A program made the position numbers and the translations under genes. A stretch of 64,000 nucleotides of DNA from assembly GCF_016802865.1 (NCBI RefSeq), contig NZ_JAEVHM010000003.1, forward strand, positions 1 through 64,000, written 5' to 3'. A model generated the notes under the pieces. The model was given only the letters and a program-made list of their open reading frames with translations, was not told the DNA's origin and ran no database searches. Of the stretch, positions 1 to 9,245 are shown piece after piece; the first letter of the stretch is position 1, and each line of letters begins with the position of its first letter. The DNA is from Micromonospora parastrephiae (lineage in GTDB: Bacteria > Actinomycetota > Actinomycetes > Mycobacteriales > Micromonosporaceae).

Positions 1-45
1 CTCAATCTGCGCCCGCTCCGCGGACGACAACCTCTGCCCCGGCAT
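1..45 (-). CDS. IS30-family-like transposase, N-terminus only (runs off window)
   Basis: An ATG at 43-45 on the minus strand opens a frame that leaves the window after 15 codons. The translation MPGQRLSSAERAQIE resembles the start of IS30-family transposases (MPG-x-RLS...ER-x-IE, the first helix of the helix-turn-helix). A good ribosome site (GAGGAG) lies just upstream. Only 15 residues are visible, so the family call is tentative, but it fits the mobile-element debris around the neighbouring tRNA. Confidence 0.5.
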   Translation of the reverse strand, partial: MPGQRLSSAERAQIE

Positions 46-300
46 GACTCCTCATCCTGACGAGAATCCACCCCGTTGCAACAACCACTTGAGCCCAAGG
101 CAAGGCGGCTGACGGCTTGCGAAGGCTCGGTGGATCAGGCTGGCTCAGCCGTCGCCCGCTGACTTTGCCGTCGGGCTCGGCACACCCGAGCATCTAGCAG
201 CCACACGGAGACCCGCAGAGAAGTGCTGAGGATGTCGCTCCCTGCGGAAGCGGTGAGGCCACGCGAAGTTCCAGATCAGGGAGGTGATCTACGTTTCGCC

Positions 301-376
301 TGGTGCCCCCGGCAGGATTCGAACCTGCGACACACGGTTTAGGAAACCGATGCTCTATCCCCTGAGCTACGGGGGC
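301..376 (-). tRNA. tRNA-Arg (anticodon CCT)
   Basis: The reverse complement folds as a full tRNA. The acceptor stem GCCCCCG pairs with CGGGGGC, the D stem is GCTC/GAGC, the anticodon loop TTCCTAA holds CCT at 34-36, the T arm carries GGTTCGAATCC, and the discriminator A is followed by an encoded CCA (76 nt in all). Such tRNA genes are common integration targets. A degenerate 5' half of a very similar tRNA lies at 57181-57221, so this gene may mark one edge of the accessory region. Confidence 0.95.
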
Positions 377-460
377 GCGAGGGCCTAGTCTAGCGACCTG
401 GGGTTCACCTGGGGTGGCAGGGAGTGGCCTGCGTTCACCCACGTTCCCCGGAGCGCGTTC

Positions 461-597
461 TCCCAGCCCAGGAGCACACGCCGAGCACACGTACCCCGGT
501 TGCGACCGGCGGTCGGCCGCGGTGACCCGCGTTGGCACCGGTTGACCCGGGTTGGCATCCGCTGGAGAGCACACACCGCGCACATCACCGAAGATCG
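461..597. repeat. Direct repeat, left copy (~137 bp)
   Basis: This stretch recurs almost unchanged, in the same orientation, at 24064-24201. The longest identical block runs from CGACCGGCGGTCGG through GACCCGCGTTGGCACCGGTT, followed by GGCATCCGCTGGAGAGCACACACCG and the rest of the repeat. No gene is visible in it. The two copies enclose cluster 1. Confidence 0.9.
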
Positions 598-613
598 CGA
601 TGCGCCCTCCGGG

Positions 614-1085
614 CTACGGGCTCGGCAGGGTGGTGCGCCAGGCGGCGGTAAGTGCTGCCACGTCGGGGTATCGGTCGGCAGGTGTCGTGCGGTGGCGTTT
701 ACGGCTACCTGCATTTGGTGGTGGGAGCCGCGCCAGCCCGGTGGGGAGTCGAGGAGGTGGTGGATGGTGCGGCCGAGGGTGTAGACGGTGGTGCGCTGGT
801 CGATGACGGCGCCGCAGACGAGTTCTTCGGGGGCCACTTAGCGGCGGGATCCGGGGAGGCGGTCGGTGTCTAGGGTGAACGGCCCGGGCTGGTACTCGTC
901 GAGGTCGATCAGGCGTAGTCGGCGGGCGTGGAAGTCGTAGAGGAAGCAGCCGTCGTAGAGGTCGACCGCGACGTAGCCGGCGGCGCTGACGGCCAGGTGT
1001 GCGTCGAGGATGGCGTCGATGGCCGTTTCAACGTCGGGCAGGGGTAGTTGCTGGAACCGGTGCAGTGCGCTGCGGTCCGAGCCGT
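614..1085 (-). pseudogene. Decayed serine/threonine-kinase-like gene
   Basis: The minus strand reads as the C-terminal part of a bacterial protein-kinase-like protein: VAVDLYDGCFLYDF, then LIDLDEYQPGPF (the metal-binding Asp region), then VAPEELVCGAVIDQRTTVYT and LGRTIHHLLDSPPGWRG. It is broken twice. A TAA stop (complement of 838-840) falls just before APEEL. The ending PADRYPDVAALTAAWR is only reached after a frameshift near 690. The kinase N-lobe is missing beyond about 1085. The two separate lesions indicate true decay rather than one sequencing error. Confidence 0.7.
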
Positions 1086-1355
1086 GGCGGCCGTCGTCAC
1101 GCTACGGCTCTGCCCGACCACACCGGCCGCGCCGACGAACACTGGCCTGACGTCGATGACCGCCTTGCCCGGCTTGCCTCGGCGCTGCGCTTCGCCGCCG
1201 AAAATCAGCCGGGCAGGCCCGGCCGCACCGGCGTAGGCAGGTCCCGGCCCGTGGGTGCACCAGCCTCTCGCCGCGCTACTGACCGCCACCGACCAGGTGA
1301 CCACGCATAGCCGATGAGAGCGCGACGGATTTCAACATCCCGTTGCGCGGTTGTC

Positions 1356-1628
1356 TCAGTCCATCTTCAAGCCGTCAGTGTTCAAGGCGCCCAGGTCGTT
1401 CCTCAGAAACCTTCTCGTTTGGTCCTCATCAGCTACGAACTCGTTGTCATAACGACTGTCCGCCCATGAAGTCTTACCTGTTTCGCGGATACGTAACTCT
1501 CCACTCACAACCTGATAGCGCCTGTCGTGGGTGTTGTTTTTGTCGCTGTAGTGAGTCGATGCCTTGAATCCTTCATTCTGATCCAACAGTTGTTGAATCA
1601 TCTGCTTCGTCAGGCGCAAGGTGCACAT
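1356..1628 (-). CDS. Small hypothetical protein (90 aa)
   Basis: An ATG-initiated frame of 90 residues, rich in charged and polar residues (KDRRYQVV, DNEFVADEDQTRRFLRNDLG), with visibly lower GC than its surroundings. I recognise no domain, signal peptide or membrane segment. Base composition and the non-repetitive sequence suggest a real, perhaps transferred, gene. It lies between a kinase pseudogene and a truncated transposase, so it may also be debris. Confidence 0.4.
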   Translation of the reverse strand: MCTLRLTKQMIQQLLDQNEGFKASTHYSDKNNTHDRRYQVVSGELRIRETGKTSWADSRYDNEFVADEDQTRRFLRNDLGALNTDGLKMD

Positions 1629-1844
1629 CCTTGGGTAATCAGATCAACGCTTGCCGGCGGGGCGTGTCGGAATATTAGTCCAGCGATCGAGAGCCCATCT
1701 GGGCACCTCTGCCGGCTTACGAGTTTAGGAGGCCGCACGCAGGAGGGGCGCCATCTTTTCACCGTAGAGAAGCCGATCGACAACGAAATGGCTTGCCTGG
1801 AGCACGAATGCGTGATTTTCGACCGCCACGCGATGCACGCTGCT

Positions 1845-2402
1845 CTAGTGACGGTGGGTTGGGTGCCAACCGAACGAATCGTCAAGCAGCGCCGAACTGG
1901 CGATTGGGACGGCGCGACGGTATGCGCGGACGTCGTCGACGGGCTCGGCGCGTTCGTCGAGGTGGAGCGGGTGGTCAACTCCCAGCACTCGGGTGAGCAG
2001 GTGCAGCACGGACTCGATGCGATGAAGACTGAACCCGGTCCGCAAGTGGGGCCACTTCAAGCCGCCCCGGTGGAGCCAAATGAAACCGTCATAGCCACGC
2101 AGGAACGAGCCGAGCGTTGACGGCGCGTACACGCTGCTGAACAGTGACCGCATCCCGCCGTGCCGGGCCACGTCGAGGTCGTCGATGCTGTCCGCGCCGG
2201 CGATCATCCCGGCCACGACCGTGGCCACCTTGCCGGCCAGGTTCGCGCCCTTGTCCGTCGGCAGGCTCACCCGCTCAGCGACCGCGTCATGCAGACCGGC
2301 CTGCTCGGCCAGGCGCATCACCGGAACCAGGCCGGCACACGACACCAGATTCGCATCATCGAAGATCACGGCCGTCACCGGCGCGTCATATCGTAATCTC
2401 AC
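1845..2402 (-). pseudogene. Truncated IS1380-family transposase
   Basis: A GTG start at 2400-2402 opens a frame whose first ~105 residues match the N-terminus of IS1380-type transposases (FDDANLVSCAGLVPVM, GANLAGKVATVVAGMIAGAD, HGGMRSLFSSVYAPSTLGSF). After FLRGY the expected FGHVRQLD region is absent and the sequence continues into unrelated residues ending at 185 aa. The DDE catalytic core is missing, so it should be inactive. It directly precedes the 3' end of cluster 1. Confidence 0.75.
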
Positions 2403-2461
2403 CTGCGAGGTGCCCTCTCGAACCGAGTGATAGAAGCCTGAAGAACTCCCATCCTTCCAGT

Positions 2462-3445
2462 TCAGAGGGCACTTTCTATATTCGGGGTCTCGCTGAACCT
2501 ACCTTCATCGGTGGATCGAGGCTGAGCCCACTCGGCCATCTGCGTGAACCATCGTTCCTCTGCATCTGCGGCGGCGAGCACCGCATCGGCGATGCTGGTC
2601 GGGCACGGCTTGCCTGCCGTGACGCGACGCCAGGCGATGTATGCGAGCGTCTGGGCCATTTTCCAGGCAGCCACGCACTCGCCGCCGTCGACGGACGTCG
2701 TGGCTGGGTTGAGCGTGTGCCACCAGCGCTCGTGCGCGGTCCGGCTGCGGGTGAGCAGCCAGATCGCCAGGTTCAGGCCGGCGATGTGGTCCTTGTCGGC
2801 CCACGCCGCGAGCGAAGCGAGACCGCGACCAGCGGCCTCGGCCTCGGCCCGGACCCGCACGTTGGCTGTGATGATCTCGAAGCTGGTCAGGAGGCCGGAT
2901 TGGGTGGCTCGGGCCGCCCCGGTGAGCTGTTCGACCGCCCAGCGTTCATCTGGCGGTGGCGCGAGCACAGCTGCGAGCTCTGCCCGCTTCATCCAGAGTT
3001 CGATGGGGGCAGCGGTGCCGTAGCGGGTCGCGTTGGTGTAGCCGTCGATCATGTGCAGCCGGTTGTCGTCGACACCGTCGACAACAAATGCGTGAGCGTG
3101 GTGCTCGTGCCCGCAGTAGGGGTTCCACGGCACTGTGTACGCGTCGGCATGCACCAGCACGGGTCGGCCACTCATTACGACGTCAGCTGCGAACTGCAGC
3201 ACCTCATCGGCGGTTGAAGCGGTCCAGCGCTCAAGCGTGAGCCCAGTAGTCCGGGTCAGCCACTGCGCAAGCGGGACCGGGCTGAGCCGCAGTCGGTCGG
3301 GTGACGTTACGTCGGCTGTGCACGGCGCCGCGAGCGGGGTGAGGGTGTCGGTGACACCGGCAAAGGTCAGCAGCGACTCCAGGTTCGCTGCCGCGCACGA
3401 CAAAGTGTCGGCGTTCGCCCCCGGCCGCACGCCGAGGATGGTCAC
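2462..3445 (-). CDS. BtrH-like acyltransferase (acyl-ACP to acceptor)
   Basis: About 327 residues. The N-terminal half resembles the butirosin BtrH N-terminal domain, a cysteine-peptidase-like fold, with PVLVHADAYTVPWNPY followed by HEHHAHAFVVDGVDD. BtrH is known to move the carrier-protein-bound side chain onto ribostamycin. By analogy this enzyme would transfer the acyl group built on one of the two ACPs here to an acceptor. I chose the GTG at 3443-3445, which overlaps the ACP stop as GTGA; a GTG three codons upstream is possible. It is the last gene of a seven-gene minus operon. The acceptor is unknown. Confidence 0.75.
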   Translation of the reverse strand: MTILGVRPGANADTLSCAAANLESLLTFAGVTDTLTPLAAPCTADVTSPDRLRLSPVPLAQWLTRTTGLTLERWTASTADEVLQFAADVVMSGRPVLVHADAYTVPWNPYCGHEHHAHAFVVDGVDDNRLHMIDGYTNATRYGTAAPIELWMKRAELAAVLAPPPDERWAVEQLTGAARATQSGLLTSFEIITANVRVRAEAEAAGRGLASLAAWADKDHIAGLNLAIWLLTRSRTAHERWWHTLNPATTSVDGGECVAAWKMAQTLAYIAWRRVTAGKPCPTSIADAVLAAADAEERWFTQMAEWAQPRSTDEGRFSETPNIESAL

Positions 3446-3702
3446 GGCGCCCACCCGGTGCCACCTTCGTCGAGCAGGGCGGCCGCAAGCGTGCGGACTG
3501 TTCGCAGAGTCTGCGGCCGGATCAATTCCGGGGCGAGGGTCAGGCCGGTCTCCGATTCAACGCGCGCCAGCAGTTCGACGATGGCCAGCGAGTCGAATGT
3601 CGGCAACGTGCTCAACACGGTCTCGACGCCGCACTCGGCGTCGGAGGCGAGGGTGACCTCCCGGGCGCAGCGGAGAACCACCTGCTCGACCGACTCACTC
3701 AT
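3442..3702 (-). CDS. Acyl carrier protein 1
   Basis: An 86-residue stand-alone carrier protein. The phosphopantetheine site is Ser38 in FDSLAIVELL, at the start of helix II as expected. It overlaps the ligase upstream by 8 bp and the BtrH-like gene downstream by 4 bp, so the three are probably translated together. With no PKS or NRPS module in the cluster, it likely holds a small amino-acyl or acyl intermediate, as BtrI does in butirosin or VinL in vicenistatin biosynthesis. Confidence 0.9.
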   Translation of the reverse strand: MSESVEQVVLRCAREVTLASDAECGVETVLSTLPTFDSLAIVELLARVESETGLTLAPELIRPQTLRTVRTLAAALLDEGGTGWAP

Positions 3703-5170
3703 CGCTACTCGCCAGCGCGACGAGGCCGGTGCGATCGATCTTGCCAGTTCGCCCGGTCGGCAAGTTGGAGACGATGTGTACCCGCTCCGGCCACATGAAC
3801 CGCGGCAACAGGCTCGCGCAGTGCCGTAGCACCGAACGCGTGGTCAGGGTGCTTTCGGGGTGTGCGGGAACGACAAACGCATGCACGACCGGCCCGGCTC
3901 GGCCGGAAACGGTGACGACGGCGGCGGCCGCGATCGCGTCTTCGCAGCGCAAGGCTGCCTCTATCTCGGCGGGCTCGACGAGGAAGCCGTTGCGCTTGAA
4001 CCGGTGGTCGCGCCGGCCATGGAACGCAAGGCCGGCGTCGGGCAAAACGCTGACGTCGTCGCCGGTGCGGAACCACCGGCGGCCCTCGGCCTCGATGAAC
4101 GGGGACGGTGGTGGAGAACCGGTGTCGAGGTACCCGTCGAACACGGACGGCCCCGAGACGACCAGCTCGCCCCGGGCCCCGGGGGTCGTGACGAGGCGGC
4201 CGTCGCTGTCGATGAGCGCGAGCGTCGCTCCACTGGCCGCATCGCCGATGGGCAGCGCCGCTCCCGCGGGCCAGGCTGCCGGCACCGGAAAGTGAGAGAT
4301 CACATTCGTCTCGATGGGGCCGTAGAGATTGTGCCATTGCGCGTTCGGGGCGGTTGACCGCAGCAGTTCGAAGTCGTTGACGGGGAATGTCTCACCCGCC
4401 AGCAAGACCTGCCGCAGTGCGGTCAGGGCGACACCCCGGCGCGCCCTGGCCACGGCGAGGAACGCCGACGGAACCGCGTAGAGCGAGGTAACGCCGGCGC
4501 TCGCGAGCACGTCGTGGACAGCCGCACCGAATCGTGCAGTCTCGTCCGGCACGAGAACCAGCGTCGCCCCGCTGCGCAATCCGACGTACACGTCGAGCAC
4601 AGCGAGGTCGAAGTACAGCGGCGCGTACACCCCGACCACGTCGTCGACCCCCAGGCCGAACTGGGTCGCGGCCCACGTGACGAACGCGAGGGCGTTGCCA
4701 TGCGTGATCGGCACCGCCTTCGGCACCCCGGTCGACCCCGAGGTGGACAGCACGTACGCCAGCCGATCGGCAGCCGGTTCGGCGATCGCGGCGGCCACGG
4801 TCGGCACGGCGTCGAGCCGCGGCCGGGGCAGATCGTCACCGACGAGGTGCCGCACCCCTGCCGCGGCCAGCACAACCCGCTGCCGGGTCGGCGGGTCGGC
4901 CGGGTTCAATGGCACGTAGGCGTGACCGGCAAGCATCACACCAAGCTGGGCGACGATGGTCTCCAATTCGCGGCCGGCCCAGAGAGCGACCGGTCCCTTC
5001 GTCGGAGCCACCCGGGCCGAGACCACCTCTGCGTAGGCATACACCGCCTGGGCCAGCTCACGGTAGGTCAGGGTTCGGTCCGGCCCGACCAGGGCCCGCC
5101 GGGCGCCGTCGGTCTCGGCCCGGCGCAGGATCGCACTGACCAGACCGCTGCCGGGAACAGCCGAGGTCAC
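3695..5170 (-). CDS. AMP-forming acyl/aminoacyl-ACP ligase
   Basis: A 491-residue stand-alone adenylation enzyme. The P-loop-like motif STSGSTGVPKA lies at about 142-152. YGPIETN, GELVVSGPSVFDGYL, RTGDDVSVLPD, GRRDHRFKRNGFLVEPAEIE and the C-terminal lysine in GRTGKIDRTG follow in the usual order. There is no fused carrier domain, so it should charge ACP1 or ACP2 in trans. The GTG start overlaps the acyl-CoA dehydrogenase stop. In vicenistatin biosynthesis the related VinN loads 3-methylaspartate on a free ACP; the glutamate mutase genes here suggest a similar substrate, but specificity cannot be read reliably. Confidence 0.9.
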   Translation of the reverse strand: MTSAVPGSGLVSAILRRAETDGARRALVGPDRTLTYRELAQAVYAYAEVVSARVAPTKGPVALWAGRELETIVAQLGVMLAGHAYVPLNPADPPTRQRVVLAAAGVRHLVGDDLPRPRLDAVPTVAAAIAEPAADRLAYVLSTSGSTGVPKAVPITHGNALAFVTWAATQFGLGVDDVVGVYAPLYFDLAVLDVYVGLRSGATLVLVPDETARFGAAVHDVLASAGVTSLYAVPSAFLAVARARRGVALTALRQVLLAGETFPVNDFELLRSTAPNAQWHNLYGPIETNVISHFPVPAAWPAGAALPIGDAASGATLALIDSDGRLVTTPGARGELVVSGPSVFDGYLDTGSPPPSPFIEAEGRRWFRTGDDVSVLPDAGLAFHGRRDHRFKRNGFLVEPAEIEAALRCEDAIAAAAVVTVSGRAGPVVHAFVVPAHPESTLTTRSVLRHCASLLPRFMWPERVHIVSNLPTGRTGKIDRTGLVALASSDE

Positions 5171-6378
5171 GACGACCCGACCTGAGCGTTCCGCGGCGCG
5201 GTATCGGACAGACCGACCAGCCCCGCGCTCCCGATCAGCACCAGCCGACCGTTGGCCTGCAAGAGCCGGTCATTGTGGAACATCAAGGAGGCCGACCGGA
5301 CGTCACGCAGAGTGCGCTCCAGGGCGAGGTCACTTGTGCAGAGGTACCCGTCGCGCATTCCCCCGATCTCCACGAGCAGGTTTGCCGTCTTCAGGGCGAG
5401 TCGGGATCCGGCCAGTTTGAGGTTGTTGACGCGCACCGGGTCGAGAGGCTCGGCCGGCACACCCGCCCGGCGGCGGTCTAGCGCCTCGTCCGCGTCCTGC
5501 GCCACCGAACGGATCATTGCGCTGACCAGGTCGATCGAGAGGCGGACCTCGGCGAGGCGGGAGAGCAGCAGATCAGAGGTCGCGCCACCGGCCTTGAGAC
5601 GGCGCCCCCGGATCGCTGCCCGGACCCGTTCGGCCGCGCCGCGCATCGCTCCCAGCCAGACGCTGGCCCAGCCGACATGGCCGACCGGAACGAGGGTCTC
5701 GGCGGCGATCCGGGAGAAGGCCGCCGACAGCACCCGGTCGTGATCGACCACGGCGTCGATCCGCATCGGCACGCTGTGTGTGCCGCGCATGCCCAGCGCG
5801 TCCCAGCTACCCTTCTCCTCGATGAGGCCGTCCGCGGGGTCGACGAGCACCAGCCGACTGTCGGACAGTGCAGCATCGGGGTGGGCGCGCATGCTGACCA
5901 GATAGCACCCAGACCGCGCGCCGCCCGTGACCACGGGCGCGGTTCGGGTGACGCGGAGCCGGCCGCCCTCCGGCACGAGCGCGTCGCCGGTCGCGAAGAG
6001 ATCAGCCCCGCCCCGGGTGTCGGTGGTGACCGACCCGATCGTGAACCCCTGGCGCCCGGCCCGCTCGAGCCACTGCCGGTGCGTAGCACCGCCGTGCTCC
6101 AGCAGCGTAATCACCTGCTGGCCGTGCATCGCCCAGATCATTGCGGTGGAGGCGCATTCCTCCGCCAGTGCGGCGGCGATGGCGCCGTAGGTCTGCACGG
6201 TTACCGCGTGCCCGCCGAGCTCACGGGGCAGGAAGACCGCCATCAGGCCGGCGTCGTGCAATGCGCGCAGGTTATGGGCCGGATAGGCGCCGGCGCGATC
6301 GACCGCGCGTGCGTTCGGCGCCAGGACGTCGACGGCGATCGACGCGGCCAGCTCCACGATGGGCGCGAAACCAGTCAT
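5167..6378 (-). CDS. Acyl-CoA dehydrogenase family flavoprotein
   Basis: A 403-residue protein with the acyl-CoA dehydrogenase layout: N-terminal helical domain (HNLRALHDAGLMAVFLPRELGG), middle beta domain (GSVTTDTRGGADLFATGD...TRTAPVVTGG) and C-terminal helical domain (GGMRDGYLCTSDLALERTLRDVRSASLMFHNDRLL). Enzymes of this family in similar clusters oxidise ACP-bound acyl or aminoacyl chains to alpha,beta-unsaturated products using FAD. It lies between ACP2 and the ligase with ATGA and GTGA overlaps, so an ACP-tethered substrate is likely. Confidence 0.9.
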   Translation of the reverse strand: MTGFAPIVELAASIAVDVLAPNARAVDRAGAYPAHNLRALHDAGLMAVFLPRELGGHAVTVQTYGAIAAALAEECASTAMIWAMHGQQVITLLEHGGATHRQWLERAGRQGFTIGSVTTDTRGGADLFATGDALVPEGGRLRVTRTAPVVTGGARSGCYLVSMRAHPDAALSDSRLVLVDPADGLIEEKGSWDALGMRGTHSVPMRIDAVVDHDRVLSAAFSRIAAETLVPVGHVGWASVWLGAMRGAAERVRAAIRGRRLKAGGATSDLLLSRLAEVRLSIDLVSAMIRSVAQDADEALDRRRAGVPAEPLDPVRVNNLKLAGSRLALKTANLLVEIGGMRDGYLCTSDLALERTLRDVRSASLMFHNDRLLQANGRLVLIGSAGLVGLSDTAPRNAQVGSS

Positions 6379-6638
6379 CGGCCGGCCTGCTCAATCAGTG
6401 CGTCGACCGCAGCCCGGAGAGACTCCAGGGTCTCGAACGTTTCCGCGACCAGAAGGTTGTCGGGAAAGGTGATGTCGTACTCCGACTCCAGGTCGAGCAC
6501 CAGTTCGATCACCGACATCGAGTCCAGGCCCTGCTCGCGCAGGGTCCCGCCCGACCAGTCGTAGTCCGGCCCGGCGCCTTGGACGTGGGCGCTGACGACC
6601 CTGATCAACCGGTCGCGGGCCGCTTGGTCGGTGCTCAC
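6375..6638 (-). CDS. Acyl carrier protein 2
   Basis: An 87-residue carrier protein starting at GTG 6636-6638, which overlaps the P450 stop (GTGA). The attachment site is Ser40 in QGLDSMSVIELV. It is clearly different from ACP1 (LDSM instead of FDSL). Two separate free carriers in one operon suggest that two acyl units are activated in parallel, or that a chain is passed between carriers before the BtrH-like transfer. Confidence 0.9.
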   Translation of the reverse strand: MSTDQAARDRLIRVVSAHVQGAGPDYDWSGGTLREQGLDSMSVIELVLDLESEYDITFPDNLLVAETFETLESLRAAVDALIEQAGR

Positions 6639-7980
6639 AGGCGGACCGCCGCGACCTCGACGGGCACTCCGTCCTTCGGCCACATGGTCGCGACGCCGAC
6701 CGGCCGCACATGTGCGCCCGGGACACTGGTCAGTTCTACCCTGCGCACCAGTTCCGCGAGCATCGCGCGCAATTCGAGTTCGGCGAAGGCGTACCCGATG
6801 CAGCGGCGGAAACCGGCGCCGAACGGCACAAAGCTGAACGGGATGGGCTCGCGATAGCCGGGAGCGTCCCGGTTCCAGCGCTCCGGCTCGAAAACGAGCG
6901 CGTCGGACCACAGTTCAGGAAGCCGGTGAGTGACGTACTGGGAGTACAGGACCCTGCGGCCGCGCGGGATCACGTGTCCGGCGAACTCGATGTCGGTCGT
7001 CGTCGTCCGGCCGGTGAGCACGCCCGGGGTGTACAGCCGCAGAATCTCGTTGACACACCAGCCCGTGTAGTCGAGCTTGGCCAGGTGCTCGACGTTGAGG
7101 TCCTCGTCACCCACTACCTGCTCCACCTCTTCACGGATGCGGTCGGCCACGTGCGGGTGAGTGAGCAAGGCGTGAACCGCCCAGCCGGCTGCGGTGCTGC
7201 TGGAGTCGTAGCCCGACGCGATGAGACTGATGACCTGGTCTCGGATCTCGAGATCGTCGAGATAGTCCTGACCGGCGTGCTCGCACGGTCGCTCGAGTAG
7301 CGCATCGAGAACATCGCCGTGCTCGCCGCCCTCGGCCCGGCGCTTCTCGATCTCCTGGCGTACCCGCTCGTCGACGCGGGCACGGGCGCGGATCGCCTTC
7401 CGATACGGGGTGAACGGCAGGTCGTGGTCGAACCTCAGGAACGGGGAGGTATTCGTGTAATGCAGGGCGATCTCCAGATCGCGTCCGATCTCGTCGGTCT
7501 GGCTCCGCAACCGCTGCCCGAACAGGCCCCGGATCGCGATCCGGCGGATGCACGAGCGGACCTCGGCGAAGGCATCGATCCGGGCGCCGGCGTCCATCGC
7601 CCGAACATGGCATGGATCTCGTCGATCATGATCGGGACGTAACTGTCGATACGGCGTTTCGCGAACGCGGGCTGCACGAGCGCCTTGCGACGGCGGTGGT
7701 CCTCGCCGTCGCTGACCACGATCGCCCGCTCGCCGACCACCGGTACGAGCAGCGTGAGGACCTCGCGACAGGTGAACCGTGGGCGAGCCGGGTTATCGGT
7801 CAGGATGAGCTTGTTAGCCTCGGCGCCGAACATAAAGACGTACGACTGACCGCCGTAGCCGAACTGACTCACCGGACCATATCTTCTATGCAGCTCCATC
7901 AGGGCGGCATAGGGGTTACCGAACATGGCCGGCACAAATTTCAGGTGCTCGGCCAGCGACGGCCCGGGGAGCCGGCTCAC
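6635..7980 (-). CDS. Cytochrome P450 (reading frame broken near 7596)
   Basis: The N-terminal part (start GTG 7978-7980, SRLPGPSLAEHLKF) runs to IHAMFGRW. The rest continues in another frame from DAGARIDAFAEV to the end. The I helix (ASGYDSSSTA), ExxR (NEILRL) and heme loop FGAGFRRCIGYAFAELEL are all intact. Adding one G after the TGG codon near 7596 gives a continuous protein of about 448 aa, normal for the family. One missing base in a G run suggests a sequencing error, although a real mutation is possible. The start overlaps the upstream stop (GTGA), and both neighbours are intact. The likely role is oxidation of a carrier-bound or free intermediate. Confidence 0.85.
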
Positions 7981-9080
7981 GAGTCGGCCGCCACGGGCGC
8001 GCCGGCGCTCATGCGGGTCAGGCCGAGATCGTCGTGCAGGGCGCGGACCAGCGCGAACCGGCGCTGGGATGACTGCCGGGTGTCGAGGCGGCCATTCCAA
8101 TAGACCGCGACGACTAGATCCTGCAGCGGATCGACCAGCAGGGTGCTGGTGTTACCCCCGGCGTGGCCGTAGGTCTGCGGCGAGCAGCGCTCGCCGAACA
8201 GGGCCGGCAGGGTCATGAAACCGAGACCGTAGGGAAACGCCCAGTCCGTCATCGAGTGCGTCGGCGTGACCCCCCAATGCGTCGCCGTGAGCGCGGCAAC
8301 GGCGCGCGCCGAGATCACCTGTTCACTCTGATGCCGGCCGCCGGCGAGGAACAACTCACCGACGATCCGGAGGTCGCGGACCGGCCCCCAGACGCCGACG
8401 CCCGGCAGCGGCAAGCCAGTGGCCAGCTGCATGTACTCCAGGCCTTCGCCGGAGGCTTCGCCGGAGCCGACCGCCACCCGGTCGGAATTCGGTCGCGCCC
8501 AGTCGGGGCCGAGCGTGGCCTCGAGTCCCAGCCGAGCCAGCATCGTTCGATAGGTGTCGCCGGGCCCGCCGCCGGAGAGCGCGTTCAGCAGACGGTCGAG
8601 CACGAACCAGTGTGACACCGCGGCGTACTCCATCGTGGTGCCCGGGATTGTCGTGCACGGCGCGGCGCAGAAGGCCTTCCACACGAACGCGTCGATGTCG
8701 TCCCACGAGGAGATGTCGACCGTGGTGACGTCGGCGGACATCAACGGCTCGCTGATACCGGAGGTGTGCGCGAGCAGGTCACGTACCCGTACCCGGTCGT
8801 GCAGGCCACCGCCGAATTCGGGAAGCACCTCGTGCACGGGCGTGGTCAGATCGATCGAGCCTTCGTCCCACGCGACAGCGAAGGCGGCAGCACCCAGCGG
8901 TTTCGACGAGCACGTCCAGGGAACCTGGGTGTCGCTGGTGAGATCGTGGCCGGCGCCGTTGGTGCCCACGGCAAGATCGATAACTTCGCCTGCCAGCGAC
9001 ACGGACAGCTGGACGCCGGTCTCCGAGCCCTGTGCGATCTCGTCTTTCAAAAGAGCATGGACGGAAGGCAATTCGGTCAC
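7977..9080 (-). CDS. Beta-lactamase-fold hydrolase/acyltransferase with Cys at the nucleophile position
   Basis: A 367-residue protein of the serine beta-lactamase/esterase superfamily: VHEVLPEFGGG and RDLLAHTSGI are typical, Tyr in EYAAVSHWFVLDRLL marks the second motif, and YGHAGGNTS replaces KTG near the C-terminus. The usual S-x-x-K motif reads C57-S-S-K60, so the nucleophile would be cysteine. In specialised metabolism this fold includes hydrolases, transpeptidases and cyclases acting on acyl-carrier substrates. The start is GTG 9078-9080 behind GGAGGGG. First gene of the minus operon. No signal peptide is visible, so it is probably cytoplasmic. Confidence 0.8.
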   Translation of the reverse strand: MTELPSVHALLKDEIAQGSETGVQLSVSLAGEVIDLAVGTNGAGHDLTSDTQVPWTCSSKPLGAAAFAVAWDEGSIDLTTPVHEVLPEFGGGLHDRVRVRDLLAHTSGISEPLMSADVTTVDISSWDDIDAFVWKAFCAAPCTTIPGTTMEYAAVSHWFVLDRLLNALSGGGPGDTYRTMLARLGLEATLGPDWARPNSDRVAVGSGEASGEGLEYMQLATGLPLPGVGVWGPVRDLRIVGELFLAGGRHQSEQVISARAVAALTATHWGVTPTHSMTDWAFPYGLGFMTLPALFGERCSPQTYGHAGGNTSTLLVDPLQDLVVAVYWNGRLDTRQSSQRRFALVRALHDDLGLTRMSAGAPVAADS

Positions 9081-9118
9081 GGAAATAACCCCTCCGCGGG
9101 AGTGTGGGCAATGGTGGG

Positions 9119-9142
9119 CGTTGATCGTTGATCGTTGATCGA
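9119..9142. repeat. Short tandem repeat CGTTGAT x3
   Basis: Three head-to-tail copies of the 7-mer CGTTGAT sit in the 165-bp gap between two divergent operons of cluster 1. Their position between the two starts (9080 minus, 9246 plus) makes them candidate binding sites for a regulator. No regulator gene is visible inside cluster 1. Confidence 0.6.
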
Positions 9143-9245
9143 CGTTTCCTCGCGCGCCGTGTCACACTATCGCCCGGGACCGCCTTGTGAAAGAGTCACG
9201 TCCAAGCACTGTGGACGATGCCTGGGGCGACAGAAGGGGTGTTCG

